From: Endozoicomonas sp965199185
Lineage (GTDB): Bacteria; Pseudomonadota; Gammaproteobacteria; Pseudomonadales; Endozoicomonadaceae
Direction of reading: 5' to 3'
DNA: 64,000 nucleotides
Assembly (NCBI GenBank): GCA_965199185.1
Contig: CBDAQW010000032.1
Span: forward strand, 1 to 64,000
Part shown: piece by piece, positions 47,643-57,113 of the stretch
Position numbering within the stretch: position 1 is the first letter of the stretch
Layout: each line of letters starts with the position of its first letter
The notes under the pieces: model-generated
The model's input: the letters and a program-made list of their open reading frames with translations, nothing else
Told to the model about the DNA's origin: nothing
Databases searched by the model: none
Translations under genes and position numbers: made by a program

Positions 47643-49019
47643 TTAGCCGTACACTTGCTCAGGCAACCAAGTAGCCAGTTCTGGCCAAAATGCCAGAGCG
47701 CAGAGTACTAAAAGCTGGATAACGATAAATGGAATCACTCCACGATAGATATCCACAGTCGCCACTTCCTGAGGTGCAACGCCTCGCAAATAAAACAGCG
47801 CAAAACCAAATGGTGGCGTCAGGAATGATGTTTGCAAATTCACGGCAATCATAATCCCAAGCCAGACCGGATCCAACCCCATCGCCAGAAGTACCGGGCC
47901 AACAATGGGCACGATCACGAAAGTAATTTCAATAAAATCGAGAATAAAGCCAAGGAGGAACATCACCAGCATAACCACTAGCACAGCGGTAAATACACCA
48001 CCAGGCAGATTGGCAAATACTTCATGAATCATTTCGTCGCCATTAAATCCACGAAATATCAACGAAAATATCGACGCACCAATAAGTATGAGAAACACCA
48101 TACAGGTTACTCGAGTGGTTGAGCGCACAACATCGATCGTTCCACTAAACGACAGTTGCCGTCTTAGTAAGGCAAGAATAGTTGCACCTGTGGCACCAAC
48201 ACCAGCCGCTTCTGTTGGTGTTGCAGCCCCGGCGAGAATGGAACCCAGTACGGTGACAATTAATACCAGTGGTGGTAGCAAACTGAGCCAGAGTGGTTCT
48301 TTTTCAGCAAATTCAGCAATATCTTCATCGGTGAGTGCCGGAGCAATATCGGGTTTCATGCGGGAAATAAACAAAATATAAAGTGCATAGCCAGCAACCA
48401 GAATCAATCCCGGAATCACAGCCCCCACAAATAAATCACCCACCGAAACAGTATCGGGAGAGAATATCCCCATTTTCATTTGGGCTTGCTGATAGGCTGA
48501 CGACAACACATCACCCAGTAATACCAGAGCAATAGACGGCGGAATAATCTGCCCAAGACTGCCTGTGGCACAAATAGTACCGGTTGCCAACTGCGGTGAA
48601 TAACCCCGGCGCAACATGGTCGGCAACGAAAGTAAGCCCATAGTCACTACCGTAGCACCCACGATACCTGTACTAGCCGCAAGCAACATGCCAACAATGG
48701 TGACTGAAATCCCCAACCCGCCACGCATTTTGCCAAACAGTCGAGCCATGCCCTCCAGTAAACTTTCTGCCACTTTGGATTTCTCCAGCATGACACCCAT
48801 AAACACAAACAAAGGTACAGCAATCAGCGTTTGGTTAGTGACGATACCAAATAGACGACTGGGCAATGCGTTCATCAGGTTCATATCAAACCAGCCAGTC
48901 AGCATACCTCCGGCAGCAAATAACAGTGATGTACCCGCTAAAGAAAAAGCCACCGGATAGCCTGCCATCAACACCAGACAGACCACTAAAAACATAATCA
49001 GAGGAATATAATCAGCCAT
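47643..49019 (-). CDS. TRAP transporter large permease (DctM)
   Basis: A 458-residue inner membrane protein of the DctM family: the GMLLAASTGIVGATVVTMGL stretch, GSLGQIIPPSIALVLLGDV (family G-x-I-PPS motif), and LGFILDFIEITFVIVPI. It drives uptake of organic acids with Na+. It overlaps the small permease gene by eight bases. No periplasmic DctP gene is adjacent on either side, so the binding protein must be encoded elsewhere. Confidence 0.95.
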   Translation of the reverse strand: MADYIPLIMFLVVCLVLMAGYPVAFSLAGTSLLFAAGGMLTGWFDMNLMNALPSRLFGIVTNQTLIAVPLFVFMGVMLEKSKVAESLLEGMARLFGKMRGGLGISVTIVGMLLAASTGIVGATVVTMGLLSLPTMLRRGYSPQLATGTICATGSLGQIIPPSIALVLLGDVLSSAYQQAQMKMGIFSPDTVSVGDLFVGAVIPGLILVAGYALYILFISRMKPDIAPALTDEDIAEFAEKEPLWLSLLPPLVLIVTVLGSILAGAATPTEAAGVGATGATILALLRRQLSFSGTIDVVRSTTRVTCMVFLILIGASIFSLIFRGFNGDEMIHEVFANLPGGVFTAVLVVMLVMFLLGFILDFIEITFVIVPIVGPVLLAMGLDPVWLGIMIAVNLQTSFLTPPFGFALFYLRGVAPQEVATVDIYRGVIPFIVIQLLVLCALAFWPELATWLPEQVYG

Positions 49020-49554
49020 GGTCTTCTACTCCTTCAGACGTAGAAAACAAAACCAGCAAAGATCGTAATAATTCAGCAATACCCTGTAATAAAAGCGTTG
49101 CAACAAGTACCAAAATTAAACTTTTCAGAAGATAAACAAAAGGAATACCGCCTGGGTCTTGAGACATTTCGCGTACTCTCCAAGCATCAGAAATATATTC
49201 CCAGCTCATAAAACCGATAAACAGGCAAACTGGAACCATCAGCAATAAAGTGCCCACACTATTCACCAGTGCTTTTTGGCGGTTCGACATTTTTCGGTAA
49301 AACACATCAACACGCACATGGCCGTCGTGCTTAAGGGTATAGGCGCTGGCTCCAAGAAAAATAGTGGCATGCAGATACATCGCCGATTCTTGCATAGCGA
49401 TAGAACCCACATTCAACAAGTAGCGAAGTACAACCACTAAACAAACGACAATGACCAGAAACAGATTCAGCCAGCTAATCATCCGGCCTGTGGTTTCGGT
49501 GACATGATCCAGGATGGCGACACTCGACTGGACGGCTTTCCAGACGGAACTCAT
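49012..49554 (-). CDS. TRAP transporter small permease (DctQ)
   Basis: A 180-residue protein with four membrane segments and the DctQ pattern RYLLNVGSIAMQESAMYLHA then DGHVRVDVFYRKMSNRQKA. It pairs with the DctM gene that overlaps it. It is divergent from pstS with 223 bp between starts. Confidence 0.92.
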   Translation of the reverse strand: MSSVWKAVQSSVAILDHVTETTGRMISWLNLFLVIVVCLVVVLRYLLNVGSIAMQESAMYLHATIFLGASAYTLKHDGHVRVDVFYRKMSNRQKALVNSVGTLLLMVPVCLFIGFMSWEYISDAWRVREMSQDPGGIPFVYLLKSLILVLVATLLLQGIAELLRSLLVLFSTSEGVEDHG

Positions 49555-49697
49555 GAAGGTATCCCCCGACAGCTTTTATTATTCTCTTTCTTATTTTCTT
49601 TATTGTGTCCTGTATTATCCTCTGCGAGAGCAAATACATACACGGCGCATTATAGGCATGCTGCACGCAATGGATCAATTAAATGGGTTTCATCAAA

Positions 49698-49742
49698 CTG
49701 ACGCAAAGCATTCACAGAACTGTCACAATCCCAACCTATATT
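49698..49742 (+). promoter_or_regulatory. Pho box and -10 of pstS
   Basis: Three 7-bp direct repeats spaced by 4 bp: CTGACGC (49698-49704), CATTCAC (49709-49715) and CTGTCAC (49720-49726), matching the PhoB half-site CTGTCAY with 11-bp periodicity. A -10 TATATT follows at 49737-49742, 10 bp after the last repeat, so the Pho box takes the place of a -35 element. Confidence 0.8.
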
Positions 49743-49777
49743 GTCTCCAGAGGTCAAATTATTCAGGAGAGATGATA

Positions 49778-50776
49778 ATGAAAATAACAAAACAACTGGC
49801 TGCATTTTCAGCCGCTACCACACTGGCGCTTTCATGCAACCTGGCAAACGCTTCTAACATTGATGCCGGGTTATATGAATATGAAAAGTCCAAGGGGGTT
49901 TCTGGTAATCTGTCTAGTGTGGGTTCAGATACTCTGGCTAACCTGATGACTCTATGGGCAGAAGATTTCAAACGCTTCTACCCTAACGTCAATGTACAGA
50001 TTCAGGCAGCTGGTTCTTCCACTGCGCCTCCTGCACTGACTGAAGGCACTTCTAACATGGGGCCAATGAGTCGCCAGATGAAAGATAAAGAGCTGGCTTC
50101 TTTTGAAAAGAAATATGGCTACAAGCCAATGGCTATCCCTGTAGCGATTGATGCACTGGCAGTATTCGTCAACAAGGACAACCCCATTGAAGGCCTGACC
50201 ATGGCTCAGGTGGATGCCATCTTCTCATCTAACCGCAAATGTGGTGCCAACAAAAATATTTCGACCTGGGGTGATGCCGGTCTGGATGGTGTCTGGAAAA
50301 ACCGCTCCGTACAACTGTATGGACGCAATTCTGTTTCCGGCACATACGGCTATTTCAAAAAGAAAGCTCTGTGTAAGGGTGACTTTAAGAACAGTGTGAA
50401 CGAACAGCCCGGCTCTGCTTCTGTGGTTCAATCAGTATCCACTTCTCTGAATGGAATCGGATATTCCGGTATCGGCTACAAGACGTCCAGCGTGCGTACC
50501 GTTGCTCTGGCTAAGAAAGAAGGTCAGAGTTTTGTTGAAGCATCTTCTGAAAATGCGGTAAACGGCAGTTACCCACTGTCTCGCTTTCTGTATGTTTACA
50601 TCAACAAGCAGCCAAACCAACCGCTTGCACCTCTGGAGCGTGAATTCCTGAAGATGGTGCTTTCAAAGCAAGGACAAGAAGTGGTGGTTAAGGATGGCTA
50701 CATTCCTCTGCCAAGTACTGTGGCTGATAAATATCTGGCTCGACTGGGTCTGAATTCAACCATTGCCAGTAAATAA
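49778..50776 (+). CDS. pstS: Phosphate ABC transporter substrate-binding protein PstS
   Basis: A 332-residue periplasmic phosphate-binding protein. Signal peptide MKITKQLAAFSAATTLALSC... cleaved after ANA. Mature motifs: SSVGSDTLANLM, AAGSSTAPPALTEGTSNMGPMSR (phosphate loop), and YGRNSVSGTYGYFK. This is the PstS form common in Pseudomonas relatives. ATG 49778 has AGGAGA seven bases upstream. The pst permease genes are 8 kb away; an upstream Pho box and its own terminator make it a separate transcript. Confidence 0.95.
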   Translation: MKITKQLAAFSAATTLALSCNLANASNIDAGLYEYEKSKGVSGNLSSVGSDTLANLMTLWAEDFKRFYPNVNVQIQAAGSSTAPPALTEGTSNMGPMSRQMKDKELASFEKKYGYKPMAIPVAIDALAVFVNKDNPIEGLTMAQVDAIFSSNRKCGANKNISTWGDAGLDGVWKNRSVQLYGRNSVSGTYGYFKKKALCKGDFKNSVNEQPGSASVVQSVSTSLNGIGYSGIGYKTSSVRTVALAKKEGQSFVEASSENAVNGSYPLSRFLYVYINKQPNQPLAPLEREFLKMVLSKQGQEVVVKDGYIPLPSTVADKYLARLGLNSTIASK

Positions 50777-50793
50777 AGAAGTTTACTAATTTG

Positions 50794-50825
50794 CCCCGGT
50801 TGACTTTCAGTCAGCCGGGGTTTAT
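50794..50825 (+). terminator. Terminator of pstS
   Basis: The stem CCCCGGTTGACT (50794-50805) pairs with AGTCAGCCGGGG (50809-50820) around a 3-nt loop, with one G-U pair, followed by TTTATTT. Confidence 0.9.
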
Positions 50826-50880
50826 TTCGATCACGTCCTAACCCGAATAAGGGAAGCGACAGATACAAAACTAACAAAAA

Positions 50881-50945
50881 CTTCGCTCATCCTGAGCCTG
50901 TCGAAGGATGCTGCACAAGCACTTCGACAGGCTCAGTGCGAACGG
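50881..50945. repeat. 65-bp REP-like inverted repeat, copy 2
   Basis: It contains CATCCTGAGCCTGTCGAAG and, inverted, CTTCGACAGGCTCAGTGCG; about 85-90 percent like copy 1 at 40342-40405 by eye. It lies in the 349-bp gap between pstS and the ankyrin gene, which otherwise holds only the pstS terminator and an AT-rich tail. Confidence 0.8.
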
Positions 50946-53212
50946 TGGTAATGTCTAAGCTGCCACTCCCTTTAATGCCAAATACCACGACCACCGCTAC
51001 CTTCCCCAGATGATTTTTGAGGGACTCAGTGACAAATTAAAGCCCTAAAAGCATCCGAAAAACATTTATATATCTTTTTGATTGCCGAAATGGAAAATTA
51101 ATATCACATAGAATTAGAAATCAGCATGAAAACACCAAGCGTAGGCCCTGGCAGTCAGAACACAGGATTGCCGAATATTAAAGCAGATTCTGTTGCTGAC
51201 GAAGATGCCCAATTTGATGGTCGGTCTGTAACTACAAATGATCTGGCAGATGATCCGTTGCCTGTATTCAATCAAACTGAAAATACGGGAGAACACTCAA
51301 AATCAACAATCAGTGGGGAGTTTGTTAGCGAAAGAACCATTGCCAACATTGAGGAGAATAGCCAGCCAGACAGCTCAGATACCGATGAGTATATAAAGAT
51401 TAAGGCCAGGCTTCGGAAGCCTGAGCTGATTCAGTATGAGATGCCTGTATATGAAGCCTGCAAATCGGGTAATCTGGATGATTTAAAGGTGCTGTTATCC
51501 ACCGAAAAAGGTCAAAAAGAACTATTAAGAAAATGTGAGTCAGGAATTACTCCGTTACACATGGCGGCCTGTGTTTCCCATAAATGTCTAGGCTACATAC
51601 TTGAAAATAAGATGGGGTTAGCGGCTTTATCTGAGCGGGATGACTTTGGTTGTACTCCGCTCTACTACTCTATGCAGTTTAACGAAGGGAGTCTGGAAAA
51701 GAGCAAAAGTATCATTGATCTCGTCCCGGAAACCCTTAACATACGCAACGAACATAACGTCACTGCTTTTGAACTTCTCATTTGGCACTTCATTACTTTC
51801 CATAAAGATCCATCAAGACAACAATGGGCATCTGAATTCAAAGCGCTTATTTTATCAGTACTAGAGCTGGATGCTATTGCAGAAAAATTGTCCAGAGTGG
51901 ACTTTTATCTTTACACAACTGTTCCGGGTGATCCTGAGATAGACGAAAAAATCACAAAAATCAGAGATCGTTATGCTCCGGCATTTAAAGTTATTCCATT
52001 CTGTAAAGAAAAAATGAATGATAAGGATGATGGCAGTTTAATCAATACAGGCACTGACGCTGAGCGTCATTCTGAGCTTGATCTTGCCTCCCGGAACTTT
52101 CATCAAAAAGAAATAAATAAAAGTAACCCTTCGATTGAAGCACTCAACTTAAATACCTTTGACAGCTCACATACTGAAAAATTAACAACAAAAGCCAAGC
52201 GGATTATCAGTGGGCTTGAGAGCATAGGGGTCTATGGCAGATTTAGCTGTTATCAAGGTGAGACGATGGATTCTATATTTTCACTAGGTGACGAGAATAC
52301 CACTATTCAACTGATTCAAAGTCTGACTCAACTGGGAGTGAGTGAGATTGTCTGCAGGATGACCCCACCAGTCGACTATGTAACAAGCCGAGAGACACTC
52401 CATAACCGGAAAGACCAAATCGAAGCAATGGATTCTGATACCAGAAAAGCATACGAACAAGAGCAAAAACGAAAAGAGAAAGTGACTTATAAGAAAATCT
52501 CGATGCTGCTAAGAGAATTTGATCCTGAGCAGGGGGTTCCACAAACAGTCACTATGAATGGCTGTAAAGTCAGATTTATTGCATTTGATGACAAGGATAC
52601 ACTCTCCCCCGTTGAGTTCGGTTTTTCTGAACCCAATGCGCGATATTTTGACACAGGTTTTTTTCCGGAAAACTATGTGCATATCTTTCCCTATAGATAC
52701 AGGAGTCATTCACAAGCTATTTATACGAATACGGATGGGAAAAAGGCCGCCAGGATTCCTCTTGAACTGCCAGCCAATAGTTCATTGCCTGAATTTAACG
52801 AAACGATGGTAACAAATGCCGGACGGCCTTTTTCAGAGTCATTGCCATTTAAAGAGGCATTGATGAAACATTACAGCCTGGATTCTATGGTAGCTGATAA
52901 TATTGCCGAAGCTTATGCGCTTACCCAGAGTGGAGAAATATCAAGCAGTGTCGTCTATGGTTTGCATCATAAGGCGCTTTTATCCGCTAAAAAACGTATT
53001 GCCAATTGCTGGATTAATGCATTAGAAGAAAGAGCTTCCAATAAGAATACAGGTAAACCGGTTATTATTTACATGAACCGACAAAACCTGCCTGATGATA
53101 TCAGCCATTTAACCGTTATTGATGCAACCAGTGACCAATCAATTGATGCACTGCACAAACTGAAAGAGAATGGTGGTGTTGCTGTATTCCTTCTTCCTCA
53201 TCTTCCCAAACC

Positions 53213-54495
53213 CAGGGCTTACGCATGAGAATAATCATTCTCATTTAGAGTGCTCGTATCCGTACCAAAAGACTGTAGAATGGCCATATTTTACGCCCGA
53301 TGACTGTTGTTCCAGCCCCGTTAATCATGTTTCTCAGCGAATTATCTGATCCACGCAAGCGTGCCTCCTCTTGTGACCACAATTTTACCGATATTCTTGT
53401 GATTGCCATCTGTGCCATTATCAGTGGAGCCGATACATGGGAAGAGATGCAGGAATTCGGTGAAGAAAAAGAAGACTGGTTTCGTTCATTTCTTGAACTC
53501 CCTTTTGGTATTCCATCACACGACACCTTCTATCGTGTTTTTTGTCTGCTAGACCCTGATAAATTTCAGGAATGCTTCACTCGCTGGGTGCAGTCTGCTT
53601 ACCCTGAAGCCCTTGATATACCTGACAGTGATGCTGAAATTATTCCTATCGACGGCAAAGCTATTAAAGGCTCCAGAGGGAAAGGCAAGGGCAAAAAAGC
53701 GGTTCACATTGTCAGTGCCTGGAGTACTAAACTGAGCCTTGTTCTCGGGCAGAAGAAAGTTGATAAGAAGTCTAATGAGATAACAGCCATACCTGAGCTT
53801 CTTGAAGCCATTGACCTGAAAGGCTCTGTGATCACAGCTGATGCAATCAGCTGCCAAAAGAGCATTGCTGAAACTTGCGTGAGCCAGGAAGCGGATTACC
53901 TTCTTGCAGTCAAAGGCAATCAGAAAACACTACATCATGATATTCAGGTGGCAGCTGAAGAGCATTGGCGCAGCCATCCAAAGGAAGCTATCTCTGCTAC
54001 CTTTTTTGAACATGAAAATGAAGGGCATGGTCGACAGGAGTACCGCTGTTGCTGGGTTTTTGATGAACTGACAGCTCTCTCAACATCAGAAGAGTGGGCA
54101 GGTATCAAACAGTTCGGTGTTGTTCAGTCAGACCGAACCATTGATGGTAAAGCTACGACAGCCCTGCGCTTCTACATTTCCAGTAAAGCTTTTACAGCCA
54201 GAGAGATGCTTAACGCAACGCGCCAGCATTGGGAAGTTGAAAATAACCTGCATTGGATGTTGGATATTGCCTTTAATGAAGACGCGTGCCAGACCAAAGA
54301 AGAACATGCTGCTGAAAATCTATCTACATTACGGCGCATTGCCCTGAATATTCTGAAGGCTGACATCACCAGCAAGAAAAGCATCAAGACTAAGCGTAAA
54401 AAAGCTGGATGGAGCAGCAAATATCTTGCTCAGCTACTGAAGTCATTCATTGTTGAAACCTAAATGAGAATGATTATCTTCATGCGTAAGCCCTG
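53213..54495 (+). mobile_element. ISAs1-family insertion sequence with 8-bp target duplication
   Basis: 1283 bp. The left end CAGGGCTTACGCATGA and right end TCATGCGTAAGCCCTG are exact inverted repeats; the match continues inward to AATCATTCTCATTTAG with minor mismatch. CCCAAACC flanks both sides (53205-53212 and 54496-54503). One intact transposase gene fills it, so it may still be active and looks young. Confidence 0.92.
53300..54463 (+). CDS. ISAs1-family transposase
   Basis: A 387-residue DDE transposase related to H-repeat proteins. The N-terminal domain reads FLSELSDPRKRASSCDHNFTD; the catalytic Asp residues are in IPIDGKAIKGS and ITADAISCQK; the C-terminal Glu is in the NNLHWMLDIAFNEDACQ region. 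Length and order are those of full ISAs1 transposases, with no internal stop. It is the only gene of the element that splits the ankyrin gene. Confidence 0.92.
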   Translation: MTVVPAPLIMFLSELSDPRKRASSCDHNFTDILVIAICAIISGADTWEEMQEFGEEKEDWFRSFLELPFGIPSHDTFYRVFCLLDPDKFQECFTRWVQSAYPEALDIPDSDAEIIPIDGKAIKGSRGKGKGKKAVHIVSAWSTKLSLVLGQKKVDKKSNEITAIPELLEAIDLKGSVITADAISCQKSIAETCVSQEADYLLAVKGNQKTLHHDIQVAAEEHWRSHPKEAISATFFEHENEGHGRQEYRCCWVFDELTALSTSEEWAGIKQFGVVQSDRTIDGKATTALRFYISSKAFTAREMLNATRQHWEVENNLHWMLDIAFNEDACQTKEEHAAENLSTLRRIALNILKADITSKKSIKTKRKKAGWSSKYLAQLLKSFIVET

Positions 54496-55107
54496 CCCAA
54501 ACCTGTCTTCCTTCAATTACTTGACTCATCGGATATACCGGCCCTGGTTGAAGGTGCAAATATCACTGAGCATCTGCTCAAAAAAGGGCATGCTTATCTT
54601 TCCCTTTTGCCAAGTGGTGAGACCGCTGTTCCGCAGGATATGGGCTACCCGCTTGAAGCGCTGAAAGCAGAAGCCATGTCTTATAAGCTGGCCATGACGC
54701 AAGCTGACTATTGGCGTCTTTACTTTATTCATGAGTTTATTGAAGGTGGAGAGTATGCAGACGCTGAAGAGTACATAGAAAAAAAAATATATCAACTAAA
54801 TGATATGCGGTTTTTAATAAAAAAAACGGATACAGGACAAACAAAGTTTCTGAAAGAAATTAACTTTCGTAGCCTGCTATCAAAAGCGATCAATGGCAGT
54901 ATTGGAGACTTGGAAAAAGAAGCGCTTCTTAGTGCCTCTAATCCTGAAACTAGCGAGTTTATTCATTATATTAACCAGACGTTGGATGAAAAATCACCTA
55001 CTCATAACCATTACACCATGCAGCAGGTGCATTTGGGGCAAGGTTTTAACCGCCCCATTATTATGGCTCTCAATAAATTGGCGAAGGTTAAAAAGCTGGA
55101 CGTCTAG

Positions 55108-55484
55108 TGCAGCCCAGCTCTAAGAGGCCATCTGAAAAGTCTGTGCGTAGCGAGGACCTTGGAAAATCAATCTGGCTGTTGGAAACATTGAGTCCACGGA
55201 ACCAAAAATATCAACTATCTTGCAGTGTCCATTGCATGGCAAGGTGTATCGATAAAAACGGTGGAAACTTCAGCACTGTAGAGCGAATAGAGCTGGTGCA
55301 ACAAGTGCTAAAGCTGATCCCAACGGACAAGATCGATGAGCTGTTGGCTGACAGAGAATCTATTGGTCAGGCTGGTTTCAATGGCTAAAAGACCACCACC
55401 TTCTATGCAGGCTGCGCATACGAAATAACCTGTCCGTCATGGCCTGGAGGTTCCAGCAAAAAAACTGTTTCGTTCTATAAAACT
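55108..55484 (+). pseudogene. Degraded IS4-type transposase fragment
   Basis: Three frames carry pieces of one IS4-like transposase: YLAVSIAWQGVSI (about 55210-55248), FSTVERIELVQQVLKL followed by DELLADRESIG (the second catalytic Asp region, about 55275-55375), and WLKDHHLLCRLRIRNN then SVMAWRFQQ (about 55382-55460). Frameshifts separate them and both ends of the gene are missing. It lies immediately after the ankyrin gene stop. Confidence 0.65.
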
Positions 55485-55776
55485 CAATCAGAATGTTGTC
55501 TGCCACTTTTAATCTGGAATCTGCTCACATGACTGACCTGGATAAGATGGAAAAACTCACGGGGTTGTTATTCCGCACACAGGAATATAATTTTTAATTA
55601 TTTATATAGTTAATTTAGTTATATTATTTTTACTGTTGCATTGCCCATCATTAAGGGCAACAAAAATAATGTAAATTACCCTGGTCGGATATTAACCATA
55701 ACATTTGATAATTCAATAAGAAGTTATCTCAATTGAAAGCATCCTGTTCAATAAATAAGCTGTCGGGTACAAGAAT
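55485..55776. other. AT-rich intergenic stretch before the symporter gene
   Basis: 292 bp without a gene, strongly AT-rich at 55585-55640. It presumably holds the symporter promoter; no single choice stands out. Confidence 0.4.
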
Positions 55777-57030
55777 ATGGTGGTACTTGATATGTGGAAT
55801 AATATTTATGCTAATAAATCCTCCTTTGCGTTAATTTTGGCAATGGTCACGGGAGGTATTTTAGGCGTCTACGCACCTGATACGGCATTATTGCTAAAGC
55901 CGGTTGGTCAGATTTTTCTGAACTTACTCTTTATGATCATTGTGCCGCTAGTAGGTGTCAGTGTCATATCCGCTATCATGAAAATGACTAACCTGAAAAC
56001 ACTCGGCAGTATGTTAACCTCCGTGCTGGCTGTATCCATGTTGATGGCTGCAGTGTCAGCAGTCATTATAGCGATAGCAGCTCTACTCTTTAATCCCGCT
56101 CACGGAACCGGCATTGAATTAAATCAGGCTGTGGATATTAACAATGTGAGTGTTGATGTTGTTAGCATGCTCACTGTAAATGATTTTGTTGATTTGTTTT
56201 CCAGAGACAACATTCTTGCCCTTATTATTGTCGCAGTCGTCGTTGGTATTGCTATTGGACAAACAGGAGAGAGCGGCAAAACACTGAGAGAGGTAATAGA
56301 AAACCTCAATCAGGTTATCCTGAACGTGCTGAATATTATTATGCTCTTTGCGCCATTGGGTTTGGGCGCTTATTTTGCCGCCACAATGGCGAGTCAGGAT
56401 ATTGAAGTTCTGAGCAGTTATGCACGCAGTGTAGGTCTTTACTTTATCGTCTCTATTGTCTATTTCGTTTTTGTGTCTTCGCTTTACTCCTGGCTTGCCG
56501 GTGGTAGGCAGGCTGTAAAACAGTTTTGGGGCAATGTACTCGAACCAACCTTAACAGCCTTAGGCACCTGTTCATCACTTGGGACAATGCCCGTCACTAT
56601 GCGCGCTGCGAAAAAAATGGGCATCAAAGAAGAAACGGCAGATATCTGCGTACCATTGCTGGTTAATTTCAACAAAGGCGGTGCAGCAATGACCACTGCC
56701 CTGAAGATTGTATTCATTTATGCATTGTTGGGTTGGGATTTTACCCCGGCGATCTTTGTTACCACCATCCTGGTATCCATGCTTTCCAGCATTGTTATCA
56801 GTGGGATTCCCAGTGGAACATTTGTTGGTAGTGCCTTTATTGTTTCTGTACTTGGGCTGCCGTCTGAAGTGATCCCGGTCTTCATCATCATTGGAACATT
56901 AACCGATGCTCCAGCCACTATGTTGAATGTGGTGAATGATTTAAATGCAGCTCAAATGGTTGAAAAAATGCTTTCCAGATTTAAAAAAGAGAAGGTCGAT
57001 GCTGTGTCTTCAGCACCCATACTGCCTTAA
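55777..57030 (+). CDS. Dicarboxylate/amino acid:cation symporter (DAACS family)
   Basis: A 417-residue inner membrane protein of the GltP/SstT/DctA family: about eight membrane helices with two re-entrant loops, the first with SSLGTMPVTMRAAKKMG (family SSxxTLP motif, here TMP) and the second SGIPSGTFVGSAF; NFNKGGAAMTTAL replaces the usual NMDG motif, and DAPATMLNVVND replaces the usual D-R-x-R-T-x2-N. It is a divergent member, so the substrate (glutamate, aspartate, C4-dicarboxylate, serine) is unclear. The start may be ATG 55777 or ATG 55792; the latter has GGTGG upstream. Confidence 0.9.
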   Translation: MVVLDMWNNIYANKSSFALILAMVTGGILGVYAPDTALLLKPVGQIFLNLLFMIIVPLVGVSVISAIMKMTNLKTLGSMLTSVLAVSMLMAAVSAVIIAIAALLFNPAHGTGIELNQAVDINNVSVDVVSMLTVNDFVDLFSRDNILALIIVAVVVGIAIGQTGESGKTLREVIENLNQVILNVLNIIMLFAPLGLGAYFAATMASQDIEVLSSYARSVGLYFIVSIVYFVFVSSLYSWLAGGRQAVKQFWGNVLEPTLTALGTCSSLGTMPVTMRAAKKMGIKEETADICVPLLVNFNKGGAAMTTALKIVFIYALLGWDFTPAIFVTTILVSMLSSIVISGIPSGTFVGSAFIVSVLGLPSEVIPVFIIIGTLTDAPATMLNVVNDLNAAQMVEKMLSRFKKEKVDAVSSAPILP

Positions 57031-57113
57031 CCCGTACTGCTTTAAATAGTTGCATATTCGATATTGTCAGCTCGCTTGAAAAGCAAGCTGACAATGCCTG
57101 ACAGGTACTCTAT

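Larger units (their letters stand above)
51126..55107 (+). pseudogene. Large ankyrin-repeat protein gene split by an ISAs1-family element
   Basis: The 5' part (51126-53212) and 3' part (54504-55107) form one frame when the IS and one copy of the 8-bp duplication are removed: 2691 bp, 896 residues. Residues 1-105 are Ser/Asp-rich without a signal peptide. Ankyrin-type repeats lie at about 106-235 (YEACKSGNLDDLKVLLS, GITPLHMAAC, DDFGCTPLYYSM). The rest is unassigned. Such long ankyrin proteins without Sec signals are typical of secreted effectors in host-associated bacteria. As it stands the gene gives a 700-residue product ending in IS sequence (PRAYA); the 3' part alone lacks a good start. 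Confidence 0.8.
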
